From NCBI RefSeq assembly GCF_020283565.1, contig NC_060060.1:72153257-72217256 (forward strand): a stretch of 64,000 bases of DNA. Reading direction: 5' to 3'. The notes under the pieces were generated by a model, which was not told where the DNA came from, made no database searches, and saw nothing but the letters and a program-made list of their open reading frames with translations. A program made the position numbers and the translations under genes. Source of the stretch: Trifolium pratense (lineage: Eukaryota; Streptophyta; Magnoliopsida; Fabales; Fabaceae). Position 1 is the first letter of the stretch. Each line of letters opens with the position of its first letter. Positions 23,334 to 35,180 of this stretch are shown here, piece by piece.

Positions 23334-24256
23334 CGGATGAAGTATTTAACTAGTTTGTCCCAAATTGACCTACTTATTATGGGAGAGAGTAACTCTCTGA
23401 TCTACTTATAGTCTTCACAAAAGATACACAAGAGTTACAAGAAATTAGTTTCAGGAATTCTCTAAAAACAAACCCTAATTATTACTATTTTTTCTCAATC
23501 ACTCAATATCAAGAGAGTTACAAAAGTGACTTAGAATTTGTCCCCAATTGCTCACCAAGAGTAATGCCTAATTTCTCTTGTTTCCTTTGTCCTCCCCCTT
23601 TACTTACTTGATAGATTTCATCAATGACTCGATAGAGAAAATTTAGATCATTTCTCCGATAATTCTCAAGCTAAGTGTTTGCAATGTGTTTTCCAACCCT
23701 ATAAATATCACCGAAAAGGCACCAACTCCTTAGCCCTTAAGGCTCCCCAAGAATTCCTTATTATGGTTTCACTCTAGGTTTTGAATATGCACAAAAGACA
23801 ACATTTTATATATCAACCATGTGCTTAAGCGAAGGACCTGGGTCGCTTGGCGCCCAAAACACTGTCATCGGCCATTCTGGACTGAATACAACAGTATCTT
23901 ACAGAGTATGAAATTCCGTACCAGCAAAATCCGCCCCGTTTTTATATTGTGAATTGTTTATTTTTGATAATCTATTTTAGGATTTTTTGTGTTAGAAGTG
24001 TTTCAATTTATTTAAAGTGTTAAAGGGACAAACCATGCTTTGCAAAGAGTCAAAGACATCATCAATTACATTCTAGGTACCTGTAAATTAGGACCCTAAC
24101 TCCAGTTTTTTATCAACATGAAGTGTTGGCACTTCCAAGTTAAGCACATCATAGTCCAGAACACTGTTACCAACATAATAAAGATCAATTGTAAAACCAT
24201 AGCAGGTACTGATTTTTCAATTTTCGAAGATCAATTAAGTTAAACCATTAGCCTAA
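23334..24256. other. Non-coding interval of unknown origin
   Basis: It has the texture of LTR-retrotransposon leader or LTR DNA (a phrase near 23840, gggtcgcttggcgcccaaaac, resembles a primer-binding-site region), but there is no coding sequence and no matching partner repeat in the window. I see no gene. Confidence 0.4.
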
Positions 24257-24265
24257 TAAAAGTTA

Positions 24266-25351
24266 GACTTAAATTCACTTTTGGTCCCCCTATTTTTAAA
24301 AAAATGAAGTTTTAATCCCCCTATTTTAAAAACCAACTTTTTGATCCCCCAATTTTAATTTTTTGTTAGTTTTGGTCCCCCACTCCATTTTGGAGTCAAT
24401 TTTGCTGATGTGACCCTATTACTAATGATGTGTCAGCGCCTAGTGGACAAATTTCTTTTACATGTCATTATTAAAATTTTAAATTAAATAATTTATTTAA
24501 AAAAATAATAAACATCTAATGTGTTTATCATGATCTTCATTGTTCATCATCATCTTTATCGATAAACCCAAATTTTTAGAAAACACCTTCATCAAAATCA
24601 ATCTCAAACAAAACAAAATCATCATCTAGAAACCTAAAACATACAAATTTTTAATATACCATCAAACATACAATTGATCTTTGAGGAAAAAAAGAAGTAA
24701 GCACAGTATAGTAGATAGAGCACCCAAATTAAAGAAGTATGCATTTTAATCAAACAACCAACTTGTGGATATATGCTGGAAAATTGAACCTAAAATTGTG
24801 GGGATATATGCAGGTTCCCAAATGCGTGAGGTGTCGACCCCTGGGTTGGGTTAGGTCGAATGAGGGAATTGATAATCAGATTGTGAATGAGGGAATTTTG
24901 GGATTTTTCAAGATTTGAAAAATTTAGGGTATAGATGTGGGGATTTAGATTTTTTGAGTTGAGAAAGATGGTTTAGGTTTCTTGAAGATAATTTTGTTTG
25001 AGTTTATTGATTTTGATGAAGGTGGTATTTGAAAATTTTGGGTTTATTGACAAAGAAGATGACAAACACGATAAACAATATTGAAGATTATGATGAACAC
25101 ATAAATGTTTATTATTTTTTAAAAATAAATTATTAAATTTAAAATTTTAATAATGACATGTAATAAACTGTCCACTAGGCGCTGCCACGTCATTAGTAAT
25201 AGGCTACATCAGCAAAAATGACTCTAAAATGGAGTGGGAGACCAAAACTAACAAAAAATTAAAATTGGGGGATCAAAAAGTTAGTTTTTAAAATAGGGGA
25301 ATGAAAACTTCATTTTTTTAAAAATAAGGGGACCAAAAGTGCATTTAAGCC
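24266..25351. mobile_element. 1.09-kb Mutator-type foldback element with 9-bp target duplication
   Basis: Ends gacttaaattcactttt and (reverse complement of the right end) ggcttaaatgcactttt begin inverted arms of roughly 450-500 bases that meet near 24810. Arms include gatccccc and tccactaggcgctg motifs in opposite orientation. The 9-base sequence taaaagtta lies directly outside both ends (24257-24265 and 25352-25360), the target-duplication length of Mutator-like elements. There is no coding capacity, so it is non-autonomous. Confidence 0.9.
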
Positions 25352-25360
25352 TAAAAGTTA

Positions 25361-26521
25361 AATATTTTTTAACATAGTGAGAAGGACCAAGGTTTTAAAA
25401 ACAAGTCCACAGATTTGGACCACATTATCAACCGCATTTAAAATTAAAACTATAGAGTATTTATGATTGAAATTTGCGACTGCAACTGCAATTTAAAACC
25501 ATGGGAATGACTTATTTGCTGCAGACATCCCAACAAGCTTTGCATGAAGTGCCTCGTGCATATCTCTCCTGTTTAAGTATTTTGTAACCTTGTCATCCAC
25601 ACACACATCTATCATCTCATTTGCTTGGTACAAGGACACAAGAAAACAATCTAAACCAATCAGTGGCCGGAATAGCAACAATTCACATTGAAGATGTATT
25701 TATTGTCTAACATGTATCAATGCTCGACACCAACACACGATTACATTCGATTATACCATTTTTTTCAAATTATTATCGATGTTGATGTGTCAATGATGCA
25801 TCAGTATCAATTATAAACAATTTTGTTTAAAGCAAACAAGTTTTTGATCCCAAATCTATTGAAAAAGCTTAATTTCCCCACCGACAATGAGTTCAAAGTT
25901 TCTTTTTGGCAGCAAATTGTCCATATTATATATACTATGCTATCATTCAGGACTAATGAAGTTGGCAAAACTAGGTTGATGTTCTGTCCAATTTGTTAAA
26001 GACATTTAAATGTCATAGCTAATAGTATAATTATAATAGCTAATTATAGTGAGAGGGGCTCACACTTTTAGGAGCCAAAATAACTGTTTACTCAAAAATA
26101 AAGTTATGCAGGTTGCTGTAGCAAAGGAAATGAGTCTGATGCTGAGATTGTGCTACATATCAGAGTTTCTTCTTGGCAGCTATATATCCTATCATTTTTT
26201 TTTTGACATAATATCCTATCATTCAGGACTACAAAATTTTCTAAACATTTAAATACTAACTTCAATACTAACTTTCATTCACAAAGTGTTCTCCGATCTA
26301 ATTCCCACCTGTTTTCTACAACATCTAGCTCTATATATGTCATGCAATATGAGCTTCAATCTCACTCCAAAAAACCAATTCAAAGATAACAATGTTAGAC
26401 ACAAATGCAACTTTAATTAATAGTATATCAAAGAGATGTTCAATTGAACAACAAAAGCATAAAATGACATTCATAGTTTACTAAATTGATCTAATCTTTT
26501 CCAGAATATTTAAGGTGAACC
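25361..26521. other. Intergenic region 3' of the F-box/DUF295 gene
   Basis: AT-rich, without recognisable gene or complete element. The sequence cttggcagc-atatatcctatcatt occurs twice in diverged form at about 25908-25952 and 26171-26226, a short local duplication. The right end is presumably 3' UTR of the minus-strand gene. Confidence 0.45.
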
Positions 26522-28925
26522 TTAGTGGCACCTTGGCTGTATCCAACTGCTATTCAACTGTTCTCTCACATGATTGAAATTCAGCACTTCATTCTCAAAT
26601 GTGTGGTAGTTGTTTGTTTCTAACGAATAAAACACGATATTCTGGCCATACAATCTAGGAAAGTATATTTTGTTTTCCATTCCAGGAATGGTTGCCGCAG
26701 TAGAAAATGATGCACTGCTACAGACGAAAAGCATGTGATTTTCTAGGCTTTCAACTTTGATCCATGTCATTGTTGGCTCATTCAACTTGAAAACATGAAC
26801 CCAATTTTGAAACTGACCCTCAACTTCAAATACCGATAAGAGATTGCCATCACATTCAACTAGAAAGCTATTGAAGTAGTTGGTCAATGGAGCTTGAGGC
26901 TCCTCTAGTTCTTTCCAAATTAGTCCTATACCATTGCCTGCATGTTGTCTTACTTGTATAACTCCCAACTTCCCCTCAACGCTAAGATAATAAAATGATC
27001 CATTGAAAAAAACAGGGCTTCTGTCGTAGAGAGGAAATTTATCGAAGTCATCACCTTCATATATGGAAGGAATCCGTTCACCCCCAAGGAAAGTAAGGAA
27101 TGATAGAATCCCCATACACTCGACAGTTGCACATTTAGAAGAAGTTGGAGGATGTGAAAAGCCAACACAGTGAGTAAACACAGTTGCATTACTCCCATGT
27201 GCAAGTGGTATCACTTGTTTTGTAAAGGGATTGAAGAAGAATGAAGAATGTCTTAATGCCAATAGCAGCCAACCATCTTTTGAGTAGCAAATGATTTCAT
27301 CATCTGTGTTGACTTGGGGTTGGGGGGGAAAATTAATGGTATATTTGTACTTCAGACCTTGCTTTGGATGCACAAAAGTGAAGACATTATCTTTATATGA
27401 CAACACAAATAATGGAATCGTTGAAAGATCATCAAACCTCGATCTCCATTCAATTTCAACGAGTGGTGGTGCTTCTCGACGAAAATGTCTATTGATAGCT
27501 CGTAAATGCAAATAATCAAACACATTAAGACCTTTTGCTATGGCTTTGACCACGTCTAAAGGAAGTGTGTATGAATCAAAGTGTACATTAAGACATTTTA
27601 CTATGGCTTCGACCAAGTCTAAAGGAAGTGTGGATGAATCAAAGTGAGTAGCTCTGTCTTCCGTTTCCCTTAAATGGATTGCACCACCATATTCACTAAT
27701 TACTTCTTTTTTGAGTATATCAGTCGACCTGCATATTTCACAATACACACATGCGCACTATTAAAGTCATTAAATTTAATAAATCTCATACAAAATAACA
27801 AGGCTTACATTGATTTGTATATAAAAAGAAAAATGAAATTACATACCTGACACATGTTGGCTCTGGCATGTACCACAACCAACAAGACCGGCTTTTGGGT
27901 AAATTTGAGAAATTTGGAGAAATCATAAGACTATTGTCTTCAATGTTGTAAATATAGACAAAATTGTTGTCTTTTAGGGCAAAATAGATGCGGCCTCCTT
28001 CAGTTTCTGAATTGATTGCTTGACAAACAAAGTGTGAACTTGAGCCAACATAATTAGATTTGGGATCGGAAACGGAGATAAAGAAAACTTTGTCCTTGAT
28101 GCTTTCTACTTTTTCCCACATCCTTAGAGAAAAATCATATTTGTGAACAACAACACGGATAACCTTATCCAGATTAAGCAAAATTATAATTCGAAATAGC
28201 TGGTGGTTGGATCCAAACCAGTGGGTTATTTGATGAAGTCCATACTCAGGAAATGATGTTAGACACTTTGGCAAGGAAACACCTGTAGATTTGATTTGAA
28301 GACAGCGCAATTCATGTTTCTGGATTTCTACTAAAACAGTGTTTGTGGTTCCCCATAATGTTGCATATAAGCTACCATTGCAGTGTACTGGGTTAGTAAA
28401 AGAAGTTCCATTTTTAAGAGCTGGATCAACGAGTAGGTCGTCGTGACAGTCTACTTCAGTCCATTGCTCATCTCCGAGTTGACAATAGAATATTATAGTG
28501 GTATTTATTGCGAATAAAAATATCGAGCAAACTTGATCGGTTGCTGTTGGAGAGGATGAGAAAATGCAATAACCAATTGTAATGTTGTTGGATAGTTTAA
28601 GGTGTGGGAGCTCGATTTTCTTAAAGTTAGACGGACTCCAAAGAAACAGGTTGCGATGATGATCGGTAATACTATATGATATGACCAAGTTTTCTAAAAG
28701 ACACCAACCATGTTGTATAGTCCATACCTTCACTGCTGCCCCCATCAATTCTGGAATACTTGTTGAATAGGTTATGGTAGGATCTAATATGCTGCGAAAT
28801 GTTTGATTCTTATTTTCTCCTTCTTCGCTGTCGTTGAAATAAAGAAGCCAAGGGTATGGTGATGGCTGAGGAGGGAGACATATTTGCTCTGCCCTACCTT
28901 CTTCTTCCATGTGAACTCTCGTCAT
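26522..28925 (-). CDS. Double-DUF295 protein with internal F-box-like segment
   Basis: Two exons, 28925-27847 and 27728-26522, join in frame across a GT-AG intron of 118 bases (the Arg codon is split AG/G), giving 761 aa. Residues about 30-350 form one DUF295-type beta-propeller-like domain, with WTIQHGWCLLENL, LFLWSPSNFKKIELP and ending near CWLWYMPEPTC. Residues 388-445 contain an F-box-like motif (LPLDVVKAIAKGLNVFDYLHLRAINRHFR). A second DUF295 domain follows (CYSKDGWLLLALRHSSFFFNPFTKQVIPL). F-box/DUF295 proteins act as SCF substrate adaptors, and many DUF295 genes expand lineage-specifically in plants. The first 21 residues of the F-box segment are tandemly duplicated. The fused two-exon model is my inference from splice phase; two separate genes are the alternative. 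Confidence 0.75.
27521..27646 (-). repeat. In-frame 63-bp tandem duplication in the F-box segment
   Basis: Residues 388-408 and 409-429 are two copies of a 21-aa unit (HFDSxTLPLDxVxAIxKxLNV), encoded by adjacent 63-base repeats that have since diverged at several positions. The duplication doubles the N-terminal helix of the F-box. Confidence 0.9.
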
Positions 28926-29002
28926 GTTGATCGTGAAAGACAAACTCTGTATAATTCATTAATTATACAATGGTGATTTGATATACTACATCAACAAATC
29001 AA

Positions 29003-29125
29003 TTTTTTTTTTAAGAAGCTAAACTAGTCCACCTAAATTGGCACTAAAGAGAATGGAACCTGAGACCTCAAGGAGGAGGACACTCCGAGGTCCCAAGCCA
29101 AACTCTAAAAGGGACACTCCCAAGG
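29003..29125 (-). mobile_element. Possible SINE or other short retroelement tail
   Basis: On the minus strand a segment with tggcttgggacctcgga and, about 35 bases on, aggtctcaggttccattctc runs into a poly(A) (plus-strand T/A-rich run at 29004-29016). The second motif resembles an RNA polymerase III B box. There is no clear target duplication. It lies upstream of the F-box/DUF295 gene. Confidence 0.35.
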
Positions 29126-30365
29126 ATCATATCAATATAAAATATAAAACTATTTAATATAAAATACTATCTAAATTGAGTGATTTGTTATTTTGTTTCA
29201 TTATAAAAATAGAAATTCCTAAAACAAAGTAGGATAGTTGTTCACCTAACGATCTAGTACATAAAGCAAAAAAATAATGTAATCAAATTTAATACCAAAA
29301 CAGATGTGATGTGTCTTAGAAGGTAAATCAAAACAAAACACAAAACAAAAACCAGGACACTTGTCTGTTTGTCTGTGTCGGACTTGGAAACAAGCCTAAT
29401 CGGTTGTGGCTGCTTCAGAGCATATTATATGTCTTGAAAGTTCATCAAATATGGTAAGGAAAAAAAAACTTAATTTGTAATCGATGATGATGATCAGAGA
29501 AGACTAACCTGTAAGTTTAGGAGTCGTTGGGTTGCAACGGGAAAAAACCTAACGAAGATAATTGTTGATACTTAGAATAATCAATCACACCCGCCTGCAA
29601 ATTTTTTTACTGTATATGAAATGCATGAATTAGTAGTAATCAAAGATATATAGACTTGCAATATTGTGGAGTGATCGAGAGAGAAGATGGATGTGTGGCA
29701 AATAGAGAGAAAATATTGGAGTATTGACACTGTAGCTTGTTATGATCCCATATAACTAGGGAAGCGGTTTCTTTAAGTGCAGTTTTTGCTATCCCCAATA
29801 AAAAACCAACACCTGTATAACTATTCCACATTATCTACTCTTAATCATAACTGCATTTTTTCTCTCTCTGTTTCGTGCACCGTGTTCCTATTTTTTCTCT
29901 TCTTCAACTGTTTCACGCAAAAAACCTCTATGCTTCCCGCACATGCAACTATCGATTCCAACTCCTCTTGTTTAATTTGCATCCACGTATAATTTTTTTT
30001 TATACATGCATCCAACGATGTGTTATCACATCATTTAATGAATGTAACACATCATGTATTTTTAAACACCATACATGATGTGTTGTATATTATTGGACGC
30101 AAGTGTAAAATAACTTTATACTCACTGACGGTGTGTATAAATTAAATTCCAAAACAGAATAAGATAAATATATCTCTCAAATTGTGAGACAACATAATAA
30201 AATAAGATAAGTTAATTGGAAATTTATAGAATAAGAAAATAATTTACTCGTTTATTCTATAAAATATATTTTAATTAAAAAATGAAAATAAAAAAAATAT
30301 AAATAAACTCTATCAATTATATCTTCTAATGTCACTATCTTATCATGTGCACCAAATGACCCTAA
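29126..30365. other. Upstream region of the F-box/DUF295 gene and AT-rich spacer
   Basis: It probably contains the minus-strand promoter. A donor-like aaacttacag/gttagt on the minus strand near 29507 suggests a 5'-UTR intron. At 30005-30150 short inverted pieces (acatcatgtattt / atacatgatgtgt) suggest a decayed MITE. No coding sequence is convincing. Confidence 0.4.
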
Positions 30366-30566
30366 TGTTATGTTTGGATTGATGGAATATAATGGAATGG
30401 AGCGGAGCGGAATAGATGGGAGTGGAATGGAATAAATCTTCCATTCCATTACTTGAATATTTTAAAAAGGGGTTGAACAAAATTGAAGGTAACTGGTGGT
30501 ATAGGATGAAATGCATTCCATCCTATTCCAATCCATTTCATTGTTATTTTTAAAATCCAAACAATG
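30366..30566. repeat. Short inverted-repeat element (gtttggat...atccaaac)
   Basis: The segment begins atgtttggattgatgga and ends aatccaaacaatgaaac, with repeated tggaatgga and ccattcca motifs that pair within it. This is the structure of a common legume hAT-like MITE. Target duplication is not certain. Confidence 0.55.
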
Positions 30567-30958
30567 AAACATTATTCTATTCTATCTTGTAAGAATCGGT
30601 GACTGCATTCAGTCTGACTGCATGTATTGTTTTCCTCGCTTCCATTCCATTTAGGTGAGTTTTGATTTTGCCTCTGTAAATTTTTTTTCTTTTTCTGTGC
30701 ACCTGTAATCAAGGATTACCTATTTTTAACCCGAATCACACGTGTTGACATATAATTGTATACTCCCTCCAGGCTTCAGCTTCTTTTATAAGCAAATATT
30801 CCAATTTGCATATTTATTAGGAAGTTGCTTTCTGTCTTGATTTTATGTAAAAGTTATATTACAATTACTAAAATGACCTTATAATATACTATTAATTTTA
30901 GTAAAAAGAAAAATACTATTAATTTTGCATCGGAACTCTACAATCATCTTAAAAAGTA

Positions 30959-31098
30959 GGCTTAAATGCAGTTTTAGCACCCTGTTTTGAATAAATCGGA
31001 ATTTTACCCCCTATTTTAAAATTCGGAATTTTACCCCCCTATTTTATAATTCTTTGGATTTTGCAATTCAAAATAGGGGGTAAAACTGCATTTAAGCC
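30959..31098. mobile_element. 140-bp Mutator-type MITE with perfect 9-bp target duplication
   Basis: It starts ggcttaaatgcagtttta and ends in its exact inverse taaaactgcatttaagcc, with ttttaccccctattttaaaa cores between. The 9-base taaaaagta lies directly outside both ends (30950-30958 and 31099-31107). Ends match those of the 24266 and 36115 elements, so they form one terminal family. Confidence 0.92.
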
Positions 31099-31107
31099 TA
31101 AAAAGTA

Positions 31108-31664
31108 AAACAATTAATGAGGATAACTTTGAAAAAATAGCATTTTCACTTGTCATTTTTTTATTTACTTTTAATTCCACTTGAATATACACATGTACAC
31201 TTAATTTTTAACTTGTATTATTTTAAAAAATCAAATCAAAATAAAAGGAATGAAAATTGGGATCTTTTACGTTTCACTTTCAGTGCTCTAAATTAGAAAG
31301 AAACGGAGAAGACGAATGACAGCAAGAGAACAAGAGTGAAAGAGAATGCGAGCAATAACGAAAAAGAAGAGAAGATTTTTGTGTTGCCTCCGGCTGTGGT
31401 GATGTCGTATAGTTTTTTTTTTTGTTAAAACATTATTTAGTGACGAAATATTCAAGTGGAATTTATATATATAAATTCTAATCCTAACCCTAATTGTATC
31501 AACTAATCATAGTATTTAGATCTTTTTTTTTTTGTGGATAAATCAAAAGTTAGATAGTAAGTGGAATGTTTTAATTCATACCATAAATGCAATAAATCAT
31601 TATAATGGATTACTAAAATGCTTGCCTCACTCAATGATGCTAGCCTCACTACTTACCGTTGAAA
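31108..31664. other. AT-rich spacer between a MITE and a Helitron
   Basis: Purine-rich and AT-rich sequence with T homopolymers. I see no gene, RNA or complete element. Confidence 0.45.
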
Positions 31665-32508
31665 TCTACTATATAAGAAAATAACATACATATGAAATTC
31701 TCAATTTGCCCCTTTTTCATTTTTTGACACATAATTAATTCAGGATTATTTTGTGTCTCTATTAAAAAATGCTGAAAAATTTCTTTGTAGAATTCGAACC
31801 ATTAACCTTTTAGTTATACACTTCTTATTACATTAACCACTAAGTCATATGAATTAATTTGTTATATTTTTGGAACCAACATATAATCAATATGAGTTAA
31901 GTTAAAAGAAGAAAGGGGAAGTGTTTATTTTATTTTTTTTTATAATAAGAGAGTAAAATTCATGTACAAATAAAAGAGGAGATTCAATGTAATTCTTTAT
32001 TTCAACGTCATAAGTGCATTATACCAAATAAGACAACAAATGTATTTTTTTTTTTTTTTACAATATAGAGGTATATGGTGTTGTTTCCATTTATTTATGA
32101 TATTTTATTTGAGTCCAACCTTTTATTTAGTGTAATTTTATCATTTATTGTTTATGTTTTTGTTATTTTAGATTCACTCAACTTGATTTATGGACTTCAA
32201 TCCAATATTTAATTAAGTTAATTTTCAATTTGTAGTTCAACTCAATAAATTTAAATTAATTTAATACAAGAATATGGTGGGAGAAAAACTGAAAAACTCC
32301 CGTAAAAAAATGGTGAGACAAAAACAATAAAAATTGTCAGTTACCTCAAGAGGCTTATTCTCTACAGTTGCGCGCGAATGATATATTTAGTTAAAAAAAA
32401 CAATAAAAATTAAATACAAAGTTGAAAATAGTTGAAAAATAAATGACATTTTTTAGAAGTTTTTTTTTTGAAAGATTTTTTGTTGTTGATATAAGGACTA
32501 ATATTTTT

Positions 32509-32690
32509 TTTAACAAACCAAAATGAGATATATTAACATAGACAACCTCCCCAACACAAGATGTACCGAGGTAGACTACAAAAGTTTACAAAGAGTCATA
32601 GAAACAAAACCATAAACAAATCACACACGAAAGATATAACAAGAAAGATATAACTTTCGTTCTTATGAGATTTTTCTATGCGGAAGAAAA
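32509..32690 (-). mobile_element. LINE 3'-end fragment inside the Helitron (first of three)
   Basis: A T run followed by aacaaaccaaaatgagatatatt and cctccccaacacaagatgtaccgag is the reverse complement of a plant LINE 3' end with poly(A). Only the tail is present, which is typical of severe 5' truncation. Confidence 0.55.
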
Positions 32691-32921
32691 TTATTGGATA
32701 AAAAAAAGGACTAAAATATTATGTTGCCTATTTTTTTTAATAATTTTACGGGTTATATTCATATTAATACGAGAACCTAATTTTTTGGATATATCTACGG
32801 GTCTTATATTTTTACTCATATATTAGTAAAATTGTTTATTTTTTTAATAATTTTACGAGTTGTAGTCATATATTAATACAGGGACATAATGTTTTGTGTG
32901 AATTCTACGGGACCTATGTTT

Positions 32922-33350
32922 TTCCTTTTTTTTTTTAGACTAACAACAAACAATATTCATTTATTCAAATAAGTAGAGTACGTGTGAATCTGCACTGAAT
33001 CTGAATCGGAGCAAATCTGCAAATCTGAACAAAAGAAACATCGTACTACAACGGAATTAAACCGAACACCGTACCAAGACGCAAACTCAAGACAAAAAAC
33101 TCTGCACTAAGACAGGATTAAAACATCAGACAAGAACAACAAAAGAAAACTCAAATGAAACATAAGAATGTGTGAAAATCACTCATTTAAATAAAAAATA
33201 TATAAAACAATCAAAATGGGGTGATTTCAGATAAAAGTTGATCCAAAATCACCCCTCTTTGGAAGATGAACAAGAATAAAAAGCAAAAAGTAGGGTTTAC
33301 TATGTTGTTGTTGTGGGGCGGCTATGAAAAAGCAAAAAGTGGCATATGTT
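32922..33350 (-). mobile_element. LINE 3'-end fragment inside the Helitron (second of three)
   Basis: A run of eleven or so T at 32925-32936 is followed by agactaacaacaaacaatattc and unique, non-repetitive sequence that interrupts the internal Helitron repeat units. They resume at about 33360. The minus-strand poly(A) marks a retroposed insertion. The phrase aaaaagcaaaaagt occurs at 33276 and 33327, near the right border. Confidence 0.5.
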
Positions 33351-33685
33351 TTTTCTCTTATTAATAACATTTTATGTTCTTTAATAATTTATATAGGACA
33401 TATATATATTTATACTCATGAATTAATAAGATACACTTTTTTTTTGTGATTTCTACGAGACTTATAATTTTAATCATATATTAATAAAGTTGTTTATTGT
33501 TTTATAGTTTTGCGGGTTATACTCGATCAAATATTAATACAAGGACCTAATTATTTTGTTCATTTTTACGAGACATATATTTTTTTATTAATATATTAAT
33601 AAGATTGCTCATTCTTGACATATATTTATACTCATGCATTAACAGAAGGATATAATCTTTTGTGTGATTTCTACGGTGCCTGTGT

Positions 33686-33795
33686 TTTTTTTTTTTGAAC
33701 AAACTAAAATGAATTTTATTATTAATAATGAGTCCTCATTGGCACAAGGTGTGTCAAACAAAACAACAACAATTTATATCATACACGTACGTAGG
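33686..33795 (-). mobile_element. LINE 3'-end fragment inside the Helitron (third of three)
   Basis: A T run followed by gaacaaactaaaatgaattttattatt and ggcacaaggtgtgtcaaac closely resembles the first fragment (32509) and is in the same orientation. It interrupts a Helitron internal unit between tttctacggtgcctgtg and gggcctatgttttt. Confidence 0.5.
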
Positions 33796-34611
33796 GCCTA
33801 TGTTTTTACACTTATTAATAAAATTTTCAGTTTTTAACTATTTTTTGTGAACTTATATTTATACTCATATATTAATATACGATAGCCTGATCTTTTGTGT
33901 GGTTTATGCGGGACCTATGTTTTTTACTAATATTAATACGTTTGTCCGTTCTTTTATAACATCTACGGAACCTATAAAATACTCATATATTAGTATGAAA
34001 ACTTTTTTTTTTTGTGATTTCTACGGGGCTTATACTTTTATTTATATATTAATTAAGTTGTCTATTTTGTTTTACAATTTTACGGGTTATACTCATATTT
34101 AATACGGTGACCTAATTATTTTGGTGATTTTTGTGAGACCTATATTTTCACTAACATATTAACAAGATTACCTATTTTTTAATAATTTTAAAAGGATATA
34201 TTTATACTCATATATTTAATACAGGGACCTAATTTTTTGGTGGTTTTTACAAGGCCTATGTTTTTACTAATATATTAATACGGTAGCCTATTTTTTCATA
34301 ATTTCTACATTATCATTTATATTCAAATATTAATACGGAGAGATAAGATTTTTTTTGTGATAGTTTTACCATTGTTCTTTTTCTATTTTTTTACCAAATA
34401 TTATATCTTTCTATTTTTTTAATCTTTTAATCTACTTCCCAATAAATTACTATTTTATCTTATCAAGTGAGGAGCGGCAACACCGCAACTCCCGTGCGGA
34501 CGCACGGGTGTCCTGCTAGTTGTTATAAAAGGTGAAACAATCACCTATTTTAATGTTTTTTTAGTGCCAAACATTTTCATTGACATTCCCACTATAATAA
34601 AAAATAGTTTT

Positions 34612-34614
<3 letters not shown>

Positions 34615-34666
<52 letters not shown>
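34615..34666. repeat. (AT)26 microsatellite
   Basis: An uninterrupted run of 52 alternating A and T just right of the Helitron. Confidence 0.95.
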
Positions 34667-34668
<2 letters not shown>

Positions 34669-34888
34669 GCATGTGAAATTTTTATTTGGAAGAGTTATTA
34701 GTATTGTAGAAGAATTGTATGTTTGTGAAATTTTGTGATTTTATTGTATCTTTTATATGGAGCATGATAGTTATAGTGTAGAGCTTGTAGTTTAGTTTAT
34801 CTTACTTTAGTTTGTTATTGGTTGTTATGCCAGCTAAGCACGCGCGGCAGTTAGAGTGATCTAGGAGTTAGTTGCACAGTTACCATAG

Positions 34889-34896
34889 TATATAAG
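34889..34896 (+). promoter_or_regulatory. TATA box-like element upstream of the 87-bp repeat region
   Basis: TATATAAG is followed 30-40 bases later by a pyrimidine-rich stretch (ctctcattgtcactttcattttctc) typical of plant transcription starts and 5' leaders. It could drive the orphan gene whose possible first exon is at 35803, or belong to an LTR fragment. Confidence 0.4.
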
Positions 34897-34997
34897 CTAG
34901 CTTCCATTGTAGCTCTCATTGTCACTTTCATTTTCTCAATTCAATCTAATAATTTTTCTCTCTACTCTTATGAGTTCTGATCTTTTTTCACATTGCA

Positions 34998-35064
34998 CAT
35001 CATCATCATCATATTCTTCTTCTTCTTCTTCATCATCATCATCTTGAGGTGATCTTTCTCGCGT

Positions 35065-35098
<34 letters not shown>
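34998..35098 (+). repeat. (CAT)n/(CTT)n trinucleotide microsatellites
   Basis: Runs of cat and ctt triplets at 34998-35045 and a run of about ten atc/cat triplets at 35068-35098, within the possible leader upstream of the 87-bp array. Confidence 0.9.
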
Positions 35099-35180
35099 GT
35101 GCAGTTCTGAATTTCTGAATCACCATCTTCGACATTACTTCATTCAAGATTGCAGCAACTTCATAATTTTGTTGACCTGT

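Larger units (their letters stand above)
31665..34519 (+). mobile_element. Non-autonomous Helitron (2.86 kb)
   Basis: It starts TCTACTATATAAG after an A and ends in CTAG before a T (34516-34519). About 7 bases upstream of the end is a perfect hairpin, cccgtgc-ggac-gcacggg (34491-34508). The 5' TC, 3' hairpin plus CTRR and A/T insertion site without duplication are the defining Helitron features. There is no Rep/helicase coding sequence. The interior (about 32700-34370) is built from degenerate copies of a unit such as tttctacgggacctatgtttt...atattaatacgg, and it hosts three LINE 3' tails. Confidence 0.9.

Noticed and set aside
23334..23960. LTR or retrotransposon leader
   Set aside because: A ggcgccc phrase resembles a primer-binding site, but there is no matching LTR partner and no coding region, so no element was called.
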